Shown one piece after another: positions 60,486 through 64,000 of a stretch of 64,000 nt of DNA; positions within the stretch are counted from its first letter, which is position 1; each line of letters starts with the position of its first letter. The position numbers were made by a program, and so were the translations under genes. Source of the stretch: Sarcocystis neurona (Eukaryota; Apicomplexa; Conoidasida; Eucoccidiorida; Sarcocystidae); contig KL647329.1 in NCBI GenBank assembly GCA_000727475.1, positions 515,105 through 579,104 on the forward strand, read 5' to 3'. The notes under the pieces are model-generated. The model was not told the origin of the DNA, ran no database searches, and saw only the letters and a list, made by a program, of their open reading frames with translations.

Positions 60486-63400
60486 CTAGCATCGGCGCAG
60501 TAGCTAGACCAGATTTTATGGGAGGGCCGACACGCAGCATGCTCGGCAGCGTTTCATTATTAAAGGCGACGAAATGCGACGGCGCTCGCACCTCCACGTA
60601 CCGCGGCACGCAGGTGGGCACTCCCACGTCGTAATAGCAGCGCTGCATACGTGGCAGCTGATATTTCCACAGGAAGGCAACAGCGACAGGAATGGCAGCA
60701 TGCAGGCCCCCGAACGACCCGTGTGAATTAGGATGTCTTCACGAAAAACGGCAGTAATACCAAACGCAAGGCCGTTTGTGATTTAACTTTGCAGCATGGT
60801 GCACTCACGAAAGAGCAGCAGCAGCATCAGTAAACTCCCCTGTACCCAACCGCGCCAAACAAAACATACACGCACGCCTTCTAGCCACAAAAACTTGATA
60901 GTCCAGTAGCGAATACGTCCGAAGCACTTCTACGTATTTGCTCGCACATTCGTCCACCGAAGTGGGAGCGAAAGCGTTGTTGCACACATAGTCTGCTGGA
61001 TTGGAAACAGGCTGCCAGACAGAACAACACACGCTTGAGGTGGGGTCAAAAGAAGTTACCGCCGGATTAAGAGTTGCTGTGCAGAAAGCTGACTACTGCT
61101 GTGGCGGCTTCCAAACGGACGCGTGGTGAATATGCATTGTCCACGACTACCGAAAGGACGCACAAACGCGTACGTCTGATCACGTGTATGCATGTGTGCA
61201 GAGAGATACCACGCGTTAGCCTACCTGTGATGAACACCTACAATTTATGTTTCATCCGTCTATAGAATAATGTACCGGAATGCAAACGGGTGAAAATGCT
61301 AAGACTCAAGCCTTTTTCTAGCGTCGTGCTGCTACGCAACGCTCTGCTGCAGTGCTCTGAGAACAGCACTATGCTGTTCGGCGTCAAGAATCTTTGCAGT
61401 CACCTCCCGCAGCACGTCATCATGTTTTTGAGTGGGGGGAGCGCCACAAAGTTGTACAGCTCAGCCTCACCGTGGAACAACACAGTCGCTGCCGCTCGGT
61501 CCGCAACTGTATAAGGATGTTGCCGGTGCAACGTGGCAACACAGAAAACCGAGTGGCCTTTCGGATGCACTCGTCTTCCTTGTTGCAGGCGTATGCAGAA
61601 GTTGCGAGGCATGTGTACACACCTATGTCGTCTACCGCGGTATACACTTTGGTGGGTTTGTAGGTTTAGGCAGAACGCCGACCTGGCTAAAAAAAGATGT
61701 ATCTACACACCAGTGTGACCCTATCTAGCTTTCTTTGGTCCACTGTATTAGCCTGCTCACCAGCAGGTAAGCATTGTTTGGGAGCCCTTAGACGAGCGTA
61801 CACAACCAAATGTACCTCGATATATCTTTGTTTTTCTTGGCCTCTACCTTACTCTATCCAGATATATGTTTGCTCTCCCACACGAGGAAGTGTTTGTTTG
61901 GTACCCATCAGACGACCGTTCAATAACGTATGTGCCTCGACCTCCCTTTGTTGTTTTCTTTTTTTATAGTATGTGTATCGCAGTATGTGTGTGTGCCCAC
62001 GCGCTCGCGTTTATGCACTTGTGTGCGCGGGAGCCCACGGGGTGTGTCTCTGTTCGCCCGTGTATGCAGGGCAGCCAGCAAAGTCGATCGGAACCGCGAC
62101 ACGTACCTGCGCGCATTTCTTCTTTTGGAAAAACGCAGGAAGTGCACAGTGAAGACATCGACAGGGGAAGGGTTCTATTGCTTTGTTTGCTGGTGGACCC
62201 CTACCTCCCGCGGATGGACTATCGGGATTTCATTATACAGTATTCTACATTAAAGTACAATAAATCTTATCCCATACGACTGCTGTCATCTCACGTACCA
62301 ATGTCGGTGCTGCGGCTTCAAGAACGCTCTTCTTTCCGCTGCACCTTCCCTGCTGCTGCGTAGGTCCTTCTGCTGTTGTTAGACGACTTCCGTCTTTTCC
62401 TGGACTGAATCTTGACCTTCTAGTTTCAGAGGCGGTCCTTGCGTGTCTGCCCTATCCACTTTTGGCGCCTCTTCCCGTTGGCGCCGAATTTGCTGCCGGA
62501 AAGACACTTCGGTGACGACTGCTGCGGCTGAGTAACCGCGGGCACCGCTTTTGTGCTGTTTGCAAGGTTTCTGCTTTTGCCGCCGCGTTTAGACCTGGTT
62601 TTGCTTCCGGCCTGTATGCTTCTGCTCCTCCTGCATCTGCACTCGCACTGCCTCTGCTCCGGTGCCTGCTGCTCATCCCTCGGAGGATTTTTCTGCTGTC
62701 AGAACGCTGCTAACCTGTTTATAATGAATAAAGGGGACCTTTACGCGCACAGTGTAGCCTGTAGTAATCGGCTGAGGTACTTGGTGCGACACCATCAGCA
62801 TCCCTGATTGGTGCGCTTGAAGCGGCTTCTGAGGAAGTGCCCTCTGTGCGGCCTCGCGAATCTCCCCCATCTGCAACGAAGTTTCACGACTATTATGCAG
62901 TAGACAAAGAGAAACAGCTAGGCGTGCCGCCAAGGGCACGTCTTCATTTCCACGTGGCACCTCGGTATCAATCAAAAAGTCAAATGACGAGGCAGCCGGG
63001 CTGCAAAAAATACACTTATTGGATTAAAATAAATGTAGTGCTGTCTCTGCAGAGTTGATTTCTCATGCGAAGGCCTCACACACGTTGAACTGAAGGAATG
63101 AAGAAGAACACTTCCCCCACGTGAAGGGAGATCCAGAAGCGTCCCATCCATCCGGAAGTTCTGCTCGTGGCGCAATAAATATAGTTCCAATATACGCTAT
63201 CGTGCTTTCCGAGAATAGGGGCGCCACACTGTACGTGGTTTTGCAGATACGAGCTACCACACTTCGGTACCTCAGCACGGACTTAGAGGGCTGCTCGAAG
63301 CAAACATATCTGTTGTGTACGACTTCCCAGGTTGTACACAAGATGTGGAACATGTACAGTTGTTTGACTGCACAGGGTTTCCAGACCTGTTGAAGGACCG

Positions 63401-63626
63401 GAGAACGCGTTATTTGTGCGCAGCCTGCAGTCAGCCCCCTCTAGATCCGTGTCCAGCGAACTACGGTCAACCACCGACGTGAACTAGCAGCAGCGTCTCT
63501 TCTGCTTCCTACACGGCATCCTTCAAGCCTGGCTGCACACGTCCGACGTGTTCCGTCATTGCGCAACATCGACAAGATGTGTTCCTGCTTCACTTGGACC
63601 GAAGGGGTCTTGCAGTATTCGTGTCC
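60486..63626 (-). CDS. Large cysteine-rich, probably extracellular protein
   Basis: Six exons agree in phase: 63626-63515 (0-1), 63440-63387 (1-1), 63253-63080 (1-1), 61631-61471 (1-0), 61011-60809 (0-2) and 60736-60486 (2-1). Donors include ACG|GTGAGG, TC|GTGAGT and CTAG|GTGACA. The product is dense in Cys: TCAARLEGC, GADCRL, TWGKCSSSFLQFNVC or FNVY at the junction, then GVYTCLATSAYACNKEDEC, RLCCST, PADYVCNNAFAPTSVDEC, ARRRACMFC, QRCYYDVGVPTCVP. Paired Cys at regular spacing and the absence of long charged runs indicate a disulphide-rich secreted or surface protein. I recognise no fold. Both ends lie outside the visible exons (5' beyond 63.63 kb, 3' below 60.49 kb). Alternatively exon three ends at the stop at 63063 and the lower three exons form a second gene. 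Confidence 0.6.
62139..63058 (+). CDS. Plus-strand exons inside the minus-strand intron
   Basis: Coding-like plus segments are 62139-62363 after the acceptor AACGCAG (EVHSEDIDRGRVLLLCLLVD, YRDFIIQYSTLKYNKSYPIR), 62430-62511 (LACLPYPLLAPLPVGAEFAA, donor CG|GTGACG) and 62799 to the stop at 63058 (ALEAASEEVPSVRPRESPPS, ATKFHDYYAVDKEKQLGVPP). The Ala/Leu-rich triplet run at 62.55-62.7 kb probably also belongs. All lie between 61632 and 63079, the interval that the minus-strand model treats as one intron. No domain was recognised. Joining phases between these pieces were not fully fixed, so the model is partial. Confidence 0.4.
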
Positions 63627-64000
63627 CTGAGGAGACAAAGTGGTTACGACGATATTCGCCACTGCGCAAGACAAGCGAATTGATATGGCACCTTAAAGGA
63701 CGATGGAAGAACAAAAAGTAAAGACAGGTGTGCCAATGCGGGAGCGCAGCGTGAGCTATCTCTCCTGCAGGTGTTAGTCAATGCCCAAAGAGCTCGTCCC
63801 ACTGGGCGATGACGGCCGAAGTAGACGCATTACTTCCGCGGAGGCACCCAGTTTTATCAGGAAAGACCAGTGCTGCCTGTGGTAGGGTCAAAATGGCGGC
63901 GCGTCGCTAGTTTTGCTTTCGAGCTGAAGCACAGCACTGCGTAGAGAGATAGCCGGAATAGTGCTGCTCACCTTACGAAATGTTGCGCCGAAGTCTTGGT

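Noticed and set aside
1..64000. Telomere-like TTTAGGG arrays, as known from Eimeria repeat-rich regions
   Set aside because: Only isolated single matches were seen, no array.

Overview
The window looks like nuclear DNA of a coccidian apicomplexan, most consistent with Eimeria. The evidence is long CAG/CTG-type triplet runs read as homopolymeric Ala, Gln, Leu and Ser tracts inside real coding sequence, genes broken into many short exons with GT-AG introns (many of roughly 60 to 500 bp), no operons, and a mix of conserved eukaryotic families with low-complexity proteins. No rRNA, tRNA, CRISPR array or insertion sequence was recognised. Most models below were built by eye from open frames, splice signals and phase agreement. 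Exon edges are predictions; confidence falls where both strands look coding.

Layout. 0.3-2.0 kb, minus: a COP9 signalosome subunit 5-like JAMM protein whose catalytic domain is split by about 245 low-complexity residues. 2.2-8.2 kb: triplet-rich sequence with an 18-bp minisatellite and a few candidate plus-strand exons. 8.2-11.1 kb, plus: a 965-residue Glu-rich protein with a signal peptide. 11.7-17.2 kb, plus: an ankyrin-repeat gene whose ankyrin exons are joined in phase 0. 18.7-29.9 kb, plus: exons of a large cysteine-rich extracellular protein with a complete sushi/CCP domain encoded across two exons. 29.8-39.5 kb, minus: exons of a coiled-coil protein resembling CCDC148, ending tail-to-tail with the sushi gene. 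41.3-43.8 kb, minus: an unrecognised Gln-rich protein. 46.3-47.0 kb, minus: a small secreted Ala-rich protein. 50.0-51.3 kb, minus: exons of a protein with a membrane segment near its C-terminus. 47-50 kb and 52-58 kb: triplet-rich, duplicated DNA with weak gene signal. 58.5-64 kb: one clear plus exon, then six phase-consistent minus exons of another cysteine-rich protein, with plus-strand exons lying inside its largest intron.

The sushi, 60.5-63.6 kb cysteine-rich, 8.2 kb Glu-rich and 46.8 kb proteins all look secreted or surface-exposed, as would suit a parasite. CSN5-like and CCDC148-like are conserved intracellular functions (ubiquitin-like deconjugation and, by family, a coiled-coil protein probably tied to cilia or cytoskeleton). 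Beyond this the neighbours show no shared pathway. The strongest novelty candidates are the sushi protein, the second cysteine-rich protein with its apparent intron-nested gene, and the split JAMM domain.
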